Part shown: positions 54,121 through 64,000 of the stretch, piece after piece | Position numbering within the stretch: position 1 is the first letter of the stretch | Layout: each line of letters opens with the position of its first letter | Assembly (NCBI RefSeq): GCF_963675165.1 | Contig: NC_087383.1 | Span: 6,054,839-6,118,838 of the forward strand | Length of the DNA: 64,000 bases | Direction: 5' to 3' | Source of the DNA: Halichondria panicea | Taxonomy: Eukaryota; Porifera; Demospongiae; Suberitida; Halichondriidae | Notes under the pieces: model-generated | The model's database searches: none | What the model was told of the DNA's origin: nothing | The model's input: the letters and a program-made list of their open reading frames with translations, nothing else | Position numbers and translations under genes: made by a program

Positions 54121-55872
54121 ATGGCTGAAGGCTCAATAAGTGTGAATGTTGGAGTGTTGTCTAGTGCCCTGGCTGTTGCAATTCAGCAAGCAGCTAGCAG
54201 TGGACAGTCACAGTCACCTCAAGTCCCTGCCAATCAAAGTCAGCACACTTCCAGTCAAAGGTACAAATGTAGTGTACAGACCCATGAAAGTTTCAGATAT
54301 AGGCAGCATTTGATCATGCATCAGCCCACAATAATTTAGCATTACTAAGGAAGAAAGTGCACACAGGTATTACTTTATGTTGTGCATGCTGCATGCATGA
54401 TAACACTTATTTTTCTGTCTAGGTCTTACGATGTTTACAGAAGCCTTATCGATTTGACACAAGAGTCTCCCGACGATATGTCAGGTAGCGGCACTGACGA
54501 TGAGCTTCCCAAAGTGGAGTTTTCTCTTGCACCTCAACGTGATTTGGAAGAAAGGTATTGACTAAATTTGAAACATGACCGTGTTTCATTTATTATCTTC
54601 TAGGGGGGTTCGCAAAACAAATCCAATTGTATCCAAGCACGTAGTTCTCCAACATCAGTTGAGAGTACTAACTGGTGCAGCTGATGAGGAAGATCGACAA
54701 CGGATATGTGTACGCCGTAGTCACATTGTACAAGATGCATTGTGTGCTTTCGCCAAACCTTCCTTTCACACCTCAAAGATGTTGAAGGTGACCTTCATTG
54801 GGGAGATTTCAGTGGATGATGGAGGTCCCAGGCGAGAGCTGTTCAGTGTACTCATGAGGGAGCTCTTTGACAAGAGTGGCCTTTTCACAGGCTGGCCTGA
54901 GAATGCTGTACCAGTGCACAATGTTCATGCCTTAGCTGAAAATAAGTTCTACATCACTGGAAAGATCGTTGCAACCAGCTTAGTACAAGGTGGGCCACCC
55001 CCAGTGTGCTTCAGCCGTGCTGTTGCAGACTATATTGTGTTTGATGAAGTGAGGAGTTCTCCAGACCTTCAAGATATACCTGACTTCGAAGTTCGGCAGA
55101 ATCTTGAGAAGGTTGCGTGTGTACGTGTGTGTGCCTGTGCCTGTTTTTACTACATTTCTACAGATGCTAACTATTGTGAATGTTGAGGAACTCAGGTCAT
55201 TCACTGATGAGCACCTTGAGCTTCGCTTTGAGTGTGGCTACCAGAAACCAACCAGCTCGCTGCAGATCTCAGATAAGGAGGAGATCCTGAAGACAGTGTG
55301 GCTCCATTTTGTGTATTTCCTCCCTCTTGCTGAGCTGCAACAGCTAAGGAAGGGATTGAGGGAGACCCTCCAGCTGGAAATTTTGATGGTCCAATACCCT
55401 GATGACATGCATTCGTTCCTTGCCACCTCAATTGCGTTTGATGTTGATGGTGGTGACCTCTTAGACTGGTTTGTGGCTAGCTACTCGGAAAGAGGAAGCA
55501 ACAAAAGAAAGTCAGAGGAGGCTGTTTACCTCATGTGGAGCAACTATGTCATGGATTGCTCTGGTCAGTTACACACATTCATACAGCACTGTATATATGT
55601 ACATACTAAGCATTTATCGTTTGTCAGTTACACATTACAGCATTTATCCCAACACAGATGGTGATGAATCAGGTGTGTCGATTGGTGACATTCTACAATT
55701 TATCTCTGGCTCTAGGAGGCTTCCAGCAGCTGGGTTTCCTTGTATCCCTAGTGTCCACTTCACAAATGAAAAGATTCTCCCTAAGACTTCAACATGTGAC
55801 GTAAGCATCACCTTTCCAAGATCTTTTGACGAGCTGCCATATATGAGATGTTTAAGAAAAAAATGGATATGA
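54121..55872 (+). CDS. HECT-domain E3 ubiquitin ligase-like gene of the transposon
   Basis: Five exons, 54121-54260, 54423-54554, 54604-55111, 55164-55563 and 55658-55872, join with GT/AG and phases 2, 2, 0, 1 into 464 codons. The leader begins MAEGSISVNVGVLSSALAV, as in the transposase. An acidic linker follows (SPDDMSGSGTDDE). The HECT domain contains FIGEISVDDGGPRRELF, HALAENKFYITGKI, LHFVYFLPLAELQQL and the catalytic segment LPKTSTCDVSITFP with the active Cys. The last residues are out of frame: after ATATAT at 55839 another frame gives YEMFKKKMD and GFGGGP, a normal HECT tail. A two-base slip is likely. Transposon-linked HECT proteins may modify host factors or the transposase; the target is unknown. 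Confidence 0.88.
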
Positions 55873-55969
55873 GCGTTTTGGATTCTGCTGGTTTTGGTGG
55901 TGGTCCGTAGTTAGTATATAACAGTTCCAACTTTGACATTTTAGCTGCTGTATTACTTCATTGTGTTCA

Positions 55970-56036
55970 TTCATTCATTCATCATCACATTATTCATTCC
56001 TTTTTCATTTATTTATTCATTCTTTCATTCATTCTT
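55970..56036. repeat. (ATTC)n simple repeat between convergent genes
   Basis: CATTCATTCATTC and diverged continuation separate the 3' ends of the HECT and transposase genes, probably within the 3' flanks of both. Confidence 0.85.
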
Positions 56037-56059
56037 ATCATAATTATAATAATTGAATA

Positions 56060-57534
56060 TTACATCCAAATACATTGTGAGCAAGTAGCATTAAGATGCT
56101 GTCCTGTAGTATGAAGTACGTCGACAAAGAGTCCTCTACCATTATCTTCTGCTTCTTCAAGGGGATTTATAGTTTGGAAACTTTGTTTTAAAATTGAGCA
56201 TGGTATAAACTTAATTCTTGGCACTGATACACGTTCTCCTTCAACATCAGAAGTGTCCACATTAGCTGTAGTACCAAGTTCTTGCTCGCTTGTTTGCAGC
56301 ATACCTTCAAAAAAAGTTGGTATGGAGTTCGATTGCCTTCAGTAGATAAAGGATGATGATTCCAACTATCTACGAAACCTGAAATACATTTGTTTATTCT
56401 TGGCAGGAATATCAGATGCAAACAGTAAAGATCCACTTCATTTAAGGGGTCAAGAAGTCCATCACTTTCCAAAGATCGGAAGATTTGGGAAAACACGGAA
56501 CCAACACATCTATGAACGTCACGCCAGAGTCTCTCAATTCTTTCATTGTGCACAGAACTCCCGGTGATTACACAACTGTAATCATTATTGTGTGCAGCAA
56601 TCATGTACCGCCATACCTCTACATTTTCTCCGCCGTGATCTGATCTCACATGGTTAGGGACACCATAGTGCCTGATACTGTCAGTGAAGAGCTGGAGAAC
56701 AGTTTCTGAACGATTGTTGTCGGTGCATGCCACATAAATGATAGTGCGGGAGAAGCCGTCAATTGAACCATGGATCACAAAACGCCACCTTATAAGTTTA
56801 TGATGGCCATCAATGTGCCACACATAATTTGGGTGAGGGGCACTGTACACACGGCGTCTAACAACAGTACAGCGACGCGCAATGACATTTTCGTGATCCG
56901 TTCGATGAATGGAATCCCTGACAGCTTGCCGAGGAACTTTTAATCCCCTTGCTCTTAAGTGGCCGCAGACAAGTCGTTCCCCATCATTCGGGTGATCTCT
57001 TTTTATACCACTGATCACATCATCTAGCTCATTATCATCCAACATCGACCCATCCTGTGAGGATCTTCCATTTTCTTCTAATCGTCTGTACAAAGTTGCT
57101 CTTGATATTCCCAAGATAGACGCAATTTTATTCCATTTGTAATGAAGTGATCGTATTTCCAGTATTTCGTCAATGGTAACAGTGGACCTCGGCCTTCCTG
57201 GACGATCAGACCTGTATATACACATAGACAGTTATGTATCAGAATTATTGTTCATACAGATATAGCACAGTGGAACCTCGTCTTATGTGACAAGGGACTT
57301 GCCCGTGTATAATTATGGAAACTGAAGTACGTGGTGTTTACCATAGGGTAATGGTAATACCGCCGGTATGGTAAACTTTCTGCTAGAGTCTGTCACTGAC
57401 CTGTCACTAATGGGACTCTGGTTGGCACCACTTGTTGGCACTTGAGGTAACTGTAACTGACCACTGCTAACTGCTTGCTGAATTGAAACAGCCAGGGCAC
57501 TAGACAACACTCCAACATTCACACCTTCAGCCAT
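56060..57534 (-). CDS. DDE integrase-type transposase with HTH, one frameshift
   Basis: Exons are 57534-57401 and 57211-56060, joined at phase 2. The leader reads MAEGVNVGVLSSALAV. Exon 2 has a GRPR turn followed by a helix-turn-helix (IRSLHYKWNKIASILGISR, TLYRRLEE), then the rve catalytic core: YVWHIDGHHKL (first Asp), HVRSDHGGEN (second Asp) and NERIERLWRD (Glu, 34 residues on by my count). The enzyme would cut the TAT...ATA ends. The frame breaks in a run of seven A (56309-56315, plus strand). One added base gives QLFFEGMLQ and an acidic C-terminal tail to 56060, and brings the two exons to 429 codons. The copy is therefore inactive as sequenced or mis-sequenced. Confidence 0.88.
57401..57534 (-). 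CDS. Transposase leader exon, inverted twin of 54121-54260
   Basis: The two exons and about 85 bases upstream (GTGCTTTTCAGGGTGTGGTT, TTACATTACAAGTG, CCTGCCACATGGT) are nearly identical in inverted orientation. Differences keep the frame. The leader is Ala/Gln/Ser-rich with no known domain. Confidence 0.85.
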
Positions 57535-57621
57535 TCTTGTGGACCATGTGGCAGGTTATCATGTGACTACCACTTGTAATGTAACAAAACCACACCCTGA
57601 AAAGCACACATCCTCCACTGA

Positions 57622-58195
57622 CATTTATAAATACCCATTGACATTTATAAATACCCATTGACATATATAAATACCCATGGACATATATAAATGTCTATGG
57701 GTATTTATAAGTACCTGTGGACATTTATAAATGTCTACGGGTATTTATAAATACCCATGGACATTTATAAATACCCATTGACATTTATAAATACACATGG
57801 ACATTTATAAATACCCATGGACATATAATAAATACCCATGGACATTTATAAATACCCATGGACATTTATAAATACCCATGGACATTTATATATACCCATG
57901 GACATTTATAAATACCCATGGACATATATAAATACCCATGGACATTTATATATACCCATGGACATTTATAAATACCCATGGACATTTATATATACCCATG
58001 GACATTTATAAATACCCATGGACATATATAAATACCCATGGACATATATAAATGTCTATGGGTATTTATAAATACCTGTGGACATTTATAAATGTCTACG
58101 GGTATTTATAAATACCTGTGGATATATATAAATATCCATGGACATTTATAAATATCCATGGACATTTATAAATACCCATGGACATATATATATGT
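57622..58195. repeat. Right sub-terminal array, inverted twin of 53451-54030
   Basis: Units ATTTATAAATACCCATGGAC are in tandem, with a few inverted units near 57690-57745 and 58050-58105 that form local hairpins. Confidence 0.95.
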
Positions 58196-58375
58196 CTCAC
58201 TTTTACATAGTTTTGACACAAACGGCACCTCATACGCATATAATAAATGCAGCAACCTCATATAATATATGTAGCAGTCGCATATATAAATCCAGCAGTC
58301 CCATATAATATATGTAGCAGTCACATATAATAATTATATGCAGCAGTCGCATATAATAAATGCAGTCCCAATAAT

Positions 58376-58870
58376 AAATGCAATGAGTGGGTAATGATCG
58401 TCCATAATTGTTAGGATCGATGCCAAAGTCCAAGTCTAAAATTAATGGCTATAGAGCCTAATTGCAGCAGAGCTGTCTTCTAACTCTTGCAGCTATCAAT
58501 AGCTATATATAGCGTTCTATAGTGCATGCAGAGCTAACTACTATAAGTAGCAACACTCAGTCACCATGGACAAGTTTTTCTATGCACTCTTCTCAAAAGG
58601 CTGCAATGCATGTCATTGCAAGTAAGCAACACCTAGCATAACTCGAGAACGAATTGCAAATACACTAATTAAATCCAAGAAAACATGACTAGAAGGCCTA
58701 TAGAAACCCTTACTTGCACTTCATTGATTCTTGAGCAGCTGTAGCAGCTATAGTCGAGTCTACACACAAGACACATAAACACACTACCGTATACCCGTAA
58801 TACCTCGCTTGAATGCGCATGCGCACCAAGACATAATTATTATAATTATGCGATTGCATTTATTATATGC
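58376..58870. repeat. Reverse copy of the GTGTGT repeat family in the foldback element
   Basis: AACATGACTAGAAGGCCTAT, CTTACTTGCACTTCATTGAT and ACACTACCGTATACC match the complement of 14639-14780. Confidence 0.55.
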
Positions 58871-58871
58871 A

Positions 58872-59641
58872 TAGATTGAAAAGGAAGGGGATTGGAAACG
58901 ACCATGCAGGCCTCCCTGTGTAAATGGTTGAAACACTCCGCGTTATGATTTCGCGCTCGCGATTATTTTTGTTTTGACCGTACTCTGGTTGTATTTCAAC
59001 TGTTTCTAGCTCTCCTATCCACTAGCGATCACTCAGAGGCTGGGAGGTTACTCTAGAGAAGTAAGTTTACACCACTGACACGCTCTAATTTGTCTAAGTC
59101 AGCTGTCTTTACTCTGTTTTTAGTTTTTGTTGAGTATAGCTTGAATTACTCCATGTCAACTTTTCTCTTTCCCTGCTGCGAAGCCTAAACAGCAAAAGAC
59201 ATTACTTAACTTGGTTATTGTGTATCTAAGTACTATATAGAATGGTTTCATGCCATGGATAAGCTTTACTGTTCATAACCGTTTGCAGTATAGTCCTTCA
59301 AACTGCTTTAGTATACTTTTAGACACACCACGGGCCTTGACCTATCACGACTTCATAGTAAGGGCTATTCCTTCTTTTATAGTATTTATTTTGTTTAGTG
59401 ATAGTGGTTGCGTTGCTTAGTCGACCTTTTAGAGCTATATATTCTCTTTACTTTTTAGAATATTCAACATTAAAAGTGATCAATTTCACCATTTCTATGT
59501 ACAACACATTGTATGGCAGCCAAGACAGGTATATATAATCGCTGACTATAAAATAATCCCTTTGTAGTTTTAGCCACGCCCTATAACGCGGAGTGTTTCA
59601 CACAAAAATTTTCGTTTCCAATCCCCTTCCTTTTCAATCTA
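58872..59641. mobile_element. 770-bp element with long inverted ends, possible TA target
   Basis: TAGATTGAAAAGGAAGGGGA followed by TTGGAAACGA is mirrored at 59612-59641. A second pair AAACACTCCGCGTTAT/ATAACGCGGAGTGTTT lies inside; the left arm has about 30 extra bases between them. The first bases on each side may be a TA duplication. The ends resemble the TAGATTGAAGAG family at 5988. No transposase. Confidence 0.65.
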
Positions 59642-60149
59642 TATGTTATATGCGACTGCTGCATATAATGGGACTGTTGCATTTATTATATGATGCTGCT
59701 GCATATAATTATTATATGAGGCTGCTGCATATATTATATGAGGCTGCTGCATTTATTATATGCGACTGCTGCATATAATTATTACATGAGGCTGCTGCAT
59801 TTATTATATGCGACTGCTACATAAATTATATGGGACTGCTGCATTTATTATATGAGGCTGCTGCATTTATTATATGACGCTGCTGCATTTATTATACGCG
59901 ACTGCTACATATATTATATGGGACTGTTGCATTTATTATATGAGGCTGCTGCATTTATTATATGACGCTGCTGCATTTATTATATGCGACTGCTACATAA
60001 TATATTATATGGGACTGCTGCATTTATTATAATGCAACTGCTGCATATTATATGGGACTGCTGCATTTATTATAATGGGACTGCTGCATTTATTATATGA
60101 CGCTGCTGCATTTATTATATGCAACTGCTTGCATAATTATATGCGACTG

Positions 60150-61225
60150 TAGCCTCGATCCCAGGCCGAGTTTTCGCTTTTATAACGGTTAGGCGAACAA
60201 CTGGGCCTGGTACTAGTTGTCTGCGCATGCGTCAAATTTCATTGTATATTTGTGGTCGGCAAAAATATTTAATAAACCAATAATCGAAATTTGTACACAG
60301 AAAATGCACAGAGTGAGTACACAAAAGATGGCTTCACAAAGGCCTGGGGAGTTGCCAGTTGTGCTGCAGCACAATTACAGTGACCCAGGGCAACTTCAGG
60401 ATGATTGAATGCCTTCAAATTACGTTTCAAAAAGATTTAGCAGGCTGCTGGACTTCTCTGATTCTAGGCCCCAACTCGTAACTCATTGCTTGAGAAAACG
60501 TAGATTCTCTTGATGTCTCTGAGCTACCCGGCCCAGCAACGCTCGAATGAGCAGGTCATACTCCAGTCCTGTGTCTGTGAGTATAGGACAATATTAAAAG
60601 AAACCAAAGACGGTTAAACCCTTACCTCAAACTGTCCAGTCTTGTCCGTTAGTATAGCCAAGAGGAGCACTGTTGGGACAGCTGGATATTAGCCATTGCT
60701 CCTGTACAGAGAAGTAGACATTTTAAATACGTGTAGAAATTTCTCGGTTATAGTGTCATTGTCGACGAGCTGATGATGGCAGCACCAAGTTCTCTAGCTC
60801 ACACTCTTCACTTGATCCACCATATTAATGATGAAACTATAGTCTACCTACATTCTTGCCAAACATGAACAAGACTTGATAGCATAGCCGGCCATAGGGC
60901 CCACACAAAAATATCTGACCTTAACAAGCTTGACAAAGCTTTATACCTCTTCCCTTGTTGTTCAGTCTTCAGAATAAGCTTCAGAGAAGAGAGAAGCTTC
61001 AGCTAAGAGCCATTCCAATCGATTCCAATCGATTCCAATAATGATAAAACGGGAACTGACTTGTAGTACACGATAGTACACGAATATAAATGTCACGAAA
61101 GTGAACGAGAATATCCATTCGTCAGAATCTGACGAACGACTGACGCATGCGCAGACAACTAGTACCAGGCCCAGTTGTTCGCCTAACCGTTATAAAAGCG
61201 AAAACTCGGCCTGGGATCGAGGCTA
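60150..61225. mobile_element. Complete non-autonomous MULE in the foldback arm, perfect 9-bp TSD
   Basis: It has standard TAGCCTCGATCCCAGGCCGA ends. ATGCGACTG is duplicated at 60141-60149 and 61226-61234. The interior is a reverse-orientation relative of 20967-21939, sharing GAAAACGTAGATTCTCTTGA and TGTCATTGTCGACGAGCTGA in complement. Confidence 0.88.
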
Positions 61226-61436
61226 ATGCGACTGCTGCATTTATATATATCAGGTACATATACAAATGTATACGTGCTGCATTTATAATATGCAACCACT
61301 TCATTTGCTATATGCACATGCTGCATTTACATAGGGGCACCTGCATATCATATGCACCATCTGCATTTATATAATGTATTCATTTATGATGTATACGTGC
61401 AATTTGTATTAATTTTGACACAAATGGCACCCCATA

Positions 61437-61715
61437 ATTGAGCACCTAGCTGAAAGTACATAATTATATGCAGTACTCTATAATAATATTAACCTGATTC
61501 GTTCAAACAAGTTTTGGTTATTCGAAGATATCTCATACATTCACGTGTTGTGTAATGCATAATTATAGTGTAGGTAATTATAATTGTATTGTGATTTACT
61601 TATTATTGTCTTGCGTCATCTCTACGACGTACATCAAAGAAATTGCGAGTACTACAAAAATAATAATGACAGAACTCAATAAGCCGTGATCACAAGGGTA
61701 ATAACGAATATGTAA
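61437..61715. repeat. Duplicated intron segment matching 13085-13352
   Basis: Shared sequence includes GAGCACCTAGCTGAAAGTAC, GTTTTGGTTNTTCGAAGATA, CTTGCGTCATCTCTACGACG and ATAATGACAGAACTCA. Homology ends near 61715, before any equivalent of ankyrin exon 4. Confidence 0.85.
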
Positions 61716-64000
61716 AGCCAAGCGTCGTGCTACATTACGCCTATGCCCATGTTTTAAGATTTAATTACAGTAACTTTAACCATAGAAATCACACATTGAC
61801 AAGTTATAATGTCATCAAATACAATAATTATACATGTATAGAATAACAATAGAGATAAAATAATTATTCCTTTTTCGATACTGTATATTGGGAGATATCG
61901 AATTGAATACAGCAGATCCAAGGTTCTAAATCAGTTTTGTTGTAGCTGTTGCTTCTGTGAGCTGTTTATAGGAAGGAGCTCTGTCTGACAGCATAATTAA
62001 ACTTCGTAGCCAGTCAGAGAGCCAGAACACACGAGCCATGGAGATAATCAGAACACAACAATCAGAGAGCCACAACAGGGCCAGAGGGAGCAGAACAAGA
62101 AAGGACTGCACATTTCAACTTCTTAACCGACCACTTTGTGCTATATAATTATAGTCTGACATTATTTTGTCACTTCACGTCCATTTGTGTACTAACTGGA
62201 CTAAGCTATCAAGACCACATAATTATATGATGTTCTATAAAGGTCCAGGACTTGGTCTATAATTATATAATTATGCTCAGGAGCTTTTTCCTCTGGCTCT
62301 CCATGTTATAGCTTGATCTCTGAAAAGTATAGATTCCTATTATACCTATAATTATAGCTGTAATAATTATTATGATCCACATAATTATGATGTTCCATAT
62401 AGTTACTTACAATGTCCAGGAGACATGATCTATAATTTATATATGCTCCGGCAGGAGCTTCTTCCTCTGGCTCTCCATACATGCTCTTTATTTATAGCTT
62501 GATCTCTGAAAAGTAGATTTCTATATGATCCCAGTCACTGTCCTCTCACTCAATAATTATAAGCATCGTTGTTTAGCTGCCCTAGAACCTCCCTGAGGTT
62601 GTACTATGAATATATTGGAGCCATTATCAAACGGTCACTAATCTTAGCCTCGATCTCAGGCCTTTTTTTCTTGCCGTTGTTCATCCATAAATAGAAGGTA
62701 TATAGCAAAAAAGAATAGCAAAATAAGGCAGCATGCAAAAAAATTAATTGGGGTACAGTAAGAAAAAGTAAGGGCCTGGTTTAGGAAATGGCGTGATCCA
62801 AGGATTTTTATGAACGTGGGAGATATGTAGCCCACAATCGGGAATTTAAGGTATTCTCCGACGCATTCAGAGTTAATAAATATTAATAAGACTTGTCCTG
62901 AGACACTGCCAACAAGCTACTGCATGCAAAGTCAGGGAACCAGCGTGGCCAGCTCTGGTGACAGTAGCTACCTGCTAGATGATAATGATGACTAAGCTAT
63001 TAGTTTAGATCTAAGACACAACAAAAATATTCAATCTATAAACACACAATAATTATAGACTGGTAGAACATCTCTAGCACTGCATACCCACGCTCATTTT
63101 CACCCTTCTACCGTCCTTCTACCCTTACACGACTTCCCGATATAATTATACATGCATGCTCTCCTCTTTGCATGCTCTCCTCTTTGCTAACTCTACGCCA
63201 AACGCAATGAAATAAAACACCTACAAATTATATAGCACCATAAATGGGATTTAATTTCAGCAGCTAATAACAAACTTTTATTAGCACACAAAATGTGGTT
63301 TCAACATAAATGATTGGAATAACAATTAGATTTACTGATACGTAAAATGTGGGATATTATTTTCACAGTGAATTATTATTCACATTGTAAAAAAACTGCC
63401 TATTATTCTCCGGATAATTAATTTTGGTACAGGCCTATAGTCCCAGTCCTGCACCTGAGTATGAGGCGCTGGCCGAGTGAAGCGAGTCTCTATAATAATT
63501 ATAGTAATCTGTCTGTATGTCTGTGATGGACGTACGGCACGGATTTTATCGTAATCCTACAATATAAAGTACCTGTTCCGTTCCGTTTACGTAGTACACC
63601 AGTAGTACGTTTCATAACGTTTCCGTTTTTACACCATCATATTAAAAGCGTTGCAATTTACTGTACCGTTGTTATTTACCGTTACATGTTGCAAGTACGT
63701 TGTAGAAAAGTGGCAAACAAAGAGACAATCCTATATTCATCTTAATTACTTAGCTATAATGCTATGGCTTATGTCTAGCTGTAATTAAGCCTATATTATA
63801 GCTATAACAAAGACATAATTATAACGCACCATTCACAGGTTCTTCAACTTCTTTAAAAATATATTAATGTCTGCATGCAGTCTCTATATATAAATATGAG
63901 TCCAATCTCTGTTCTACAAGGTTAGAAAACGCTAGCTATTAGCTAATAATATTATTTATATACATGCATGCATACAGCTAACTACTTCACAATAGCTATA
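61716..64000. other. AT-rich right edge with a diverged local duplication
   Basis: No gene found. Position 62213-62340 and 62376-62526 are diverged copies (CCACATAATTAT, CAGGAGCTTNTTCCTCTGGC, GCTTGATCTCTGAAAAGTA). TAGCCTCGATCTCAGGCC at 62646 is a solo MULE end. I looked for upstream ankyrin exons of the second gene copy here and saw none. Confidence 0.45.

Larger units (their letters stand above)
53404..58234. mobile_element. IS3EU-like DNA transposon with HECT ligase and DDE transposase
   Basis: The ends TATGAGGTGCCGTTTGTGTC and exact complement are flanked by CGCATA (53398-53403, 58235-58240). Inverted arms of roughly 850 bp contain a 20-bp tandem array, a unique promoter-like segment and the first exon of each gene. 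Between them are a plus-strand HECT gene (54121-55872) and a minus-strand integrase-type transposase (57534-56060), tail to tail around an (ATTC)n tract. A 6-bp duplication, TAY...RTA ends and an IS3-like DDE enzyme fit my recollection of the IS3EU superfamily. It lacks polymerase, ATPase and capsid genes, so it is not a Maverick. Confidence 0.85.
51887..61436. mobile_element. 9.55 kb composite foldback element, 6-bp TSD
   Basis: The ends TATGGGGTGCCATTTGTGTC and exact complement are inverted for about 200 bp. ATTGAG is duplicated at 51881-51886 and 61437-61442. The paralogous intron at about 13070-13090 shows the empty site ATCATTGAGCACC. Once later insertions are removed, the element is about 1.5 kb of 20-22 bp repeats containing CATATAATA and TGCAGCAGT, arranged as two inverted arms. 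Its TAT...ATA ends resemble those of the inner element, so it is probably a non-autonomous relative moved by the same transposase. Five later insertions lie inside. Confidence 0.85.

Noticed and set aside
53451-58195. CRISPR-like array
   Set aside because: Units are contiguous with no unique spacers, palindromic, and in a eukaryotic transposon.
53404-61436. Maverick/Polinton transposon (6-bp duplication and integrase)
   Set aside because: There is no protein-primed polymerase, ATPase, protease or capsid gene. The termini are TAT...ATA, and the integrase lacks the usual neighbours.
61926-62111. Hydrophobic minus-strand frame that could be a membrane peptide
   Set aside because: It is short, with no splice or promoter support and no second copy.

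Overview
The window looks like a piece of an early-branching animal genome, most likely a demosponge of the Amphimedon kind. This is an inference from style, because no marker gene fixes the species. The DNA is AT-rich, coding exons are separated mostly by short introns, and DNA transposons are extremely dense, with MULE-like, hAT-like, piggyBac, pogo-like and IS3EU-like elements often inserted into each other. The clearest host gene has an ankyrin - Roc GTPase - COR - death-fold layout, like the C-terminal part of DAPK/ROCO proteins.

Layout, left to right. 1-0.9 kb: possible 3' exons of a plus-strand gene leaving the window on the left. 0.9-9.8 kb: nested transposons and inverted repeats. 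9.8-34.9 kb: a minus-strand ankyrin/Roc/COR/death-fold gene in seven exons, with every exon phase matching. Its 15.5 kb intron (14.3-29.8 kb) is filled with mobile DNA. 32.3-34.3 kb: a piggyBac-type non-autonomous element near the 5' end of that gene. 35.3-42.6 kb: a probable minus-strand host gene with a PDZ domain and protein-kinase pieces, invaded by a decayed piggyBac transposase and by long CA/TG tracts. 43.3-45.0 kb: a MULE carrying pieces of a RecQ-like helicase and of a Cys-rich zinc-binding protein, i.e. Pack-MULE-like. 46-47.6 kb: more MULEs, including 56-bp and 327-bp forms, with 9-bp target duplications. 48.6-51.9 kb: a second, probably 5'-truncated and frameshifted copy of the Roc/COR/death-fold gene. 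51.9-61.4 kb: a 9.55 kb composite foldback element inserted 31 bp upstream of that copy's main exon. Its empty site is preserved at 13.08 kb in the first copy. 61.4-64 kb: continuation of the duplicated intron, then AT-rich DNA.

The most interesting system is the 4.83 kb element at 53404-58234. It has TAT...ATA termini, a 6-bp target duplication and long inverted arms made of 20-bp repeats. It carries two convergent genes: a HECT-type ubiquitin ligase on the plus strand and a DDE integrase-type transposase on the minus strand. Both genes start in the inverted arms with almost the same first exon and the same upstream DNA, so ligase and transposase share one promoter and N-terminal leader. Termini, target duplication and integrase fit what I remember of the IS3EU class. 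The larger element around it has related termini and its own 6-bp duplication, so it is probably a non-autonomous relative.

Limits: exons were called by eye from splice consensus, phase and protein similarity, and family names come from memory of motifs, not from searches. Much of the window is non-coding repeat, and many long reading frames in satellites and CA tracts are spurious.
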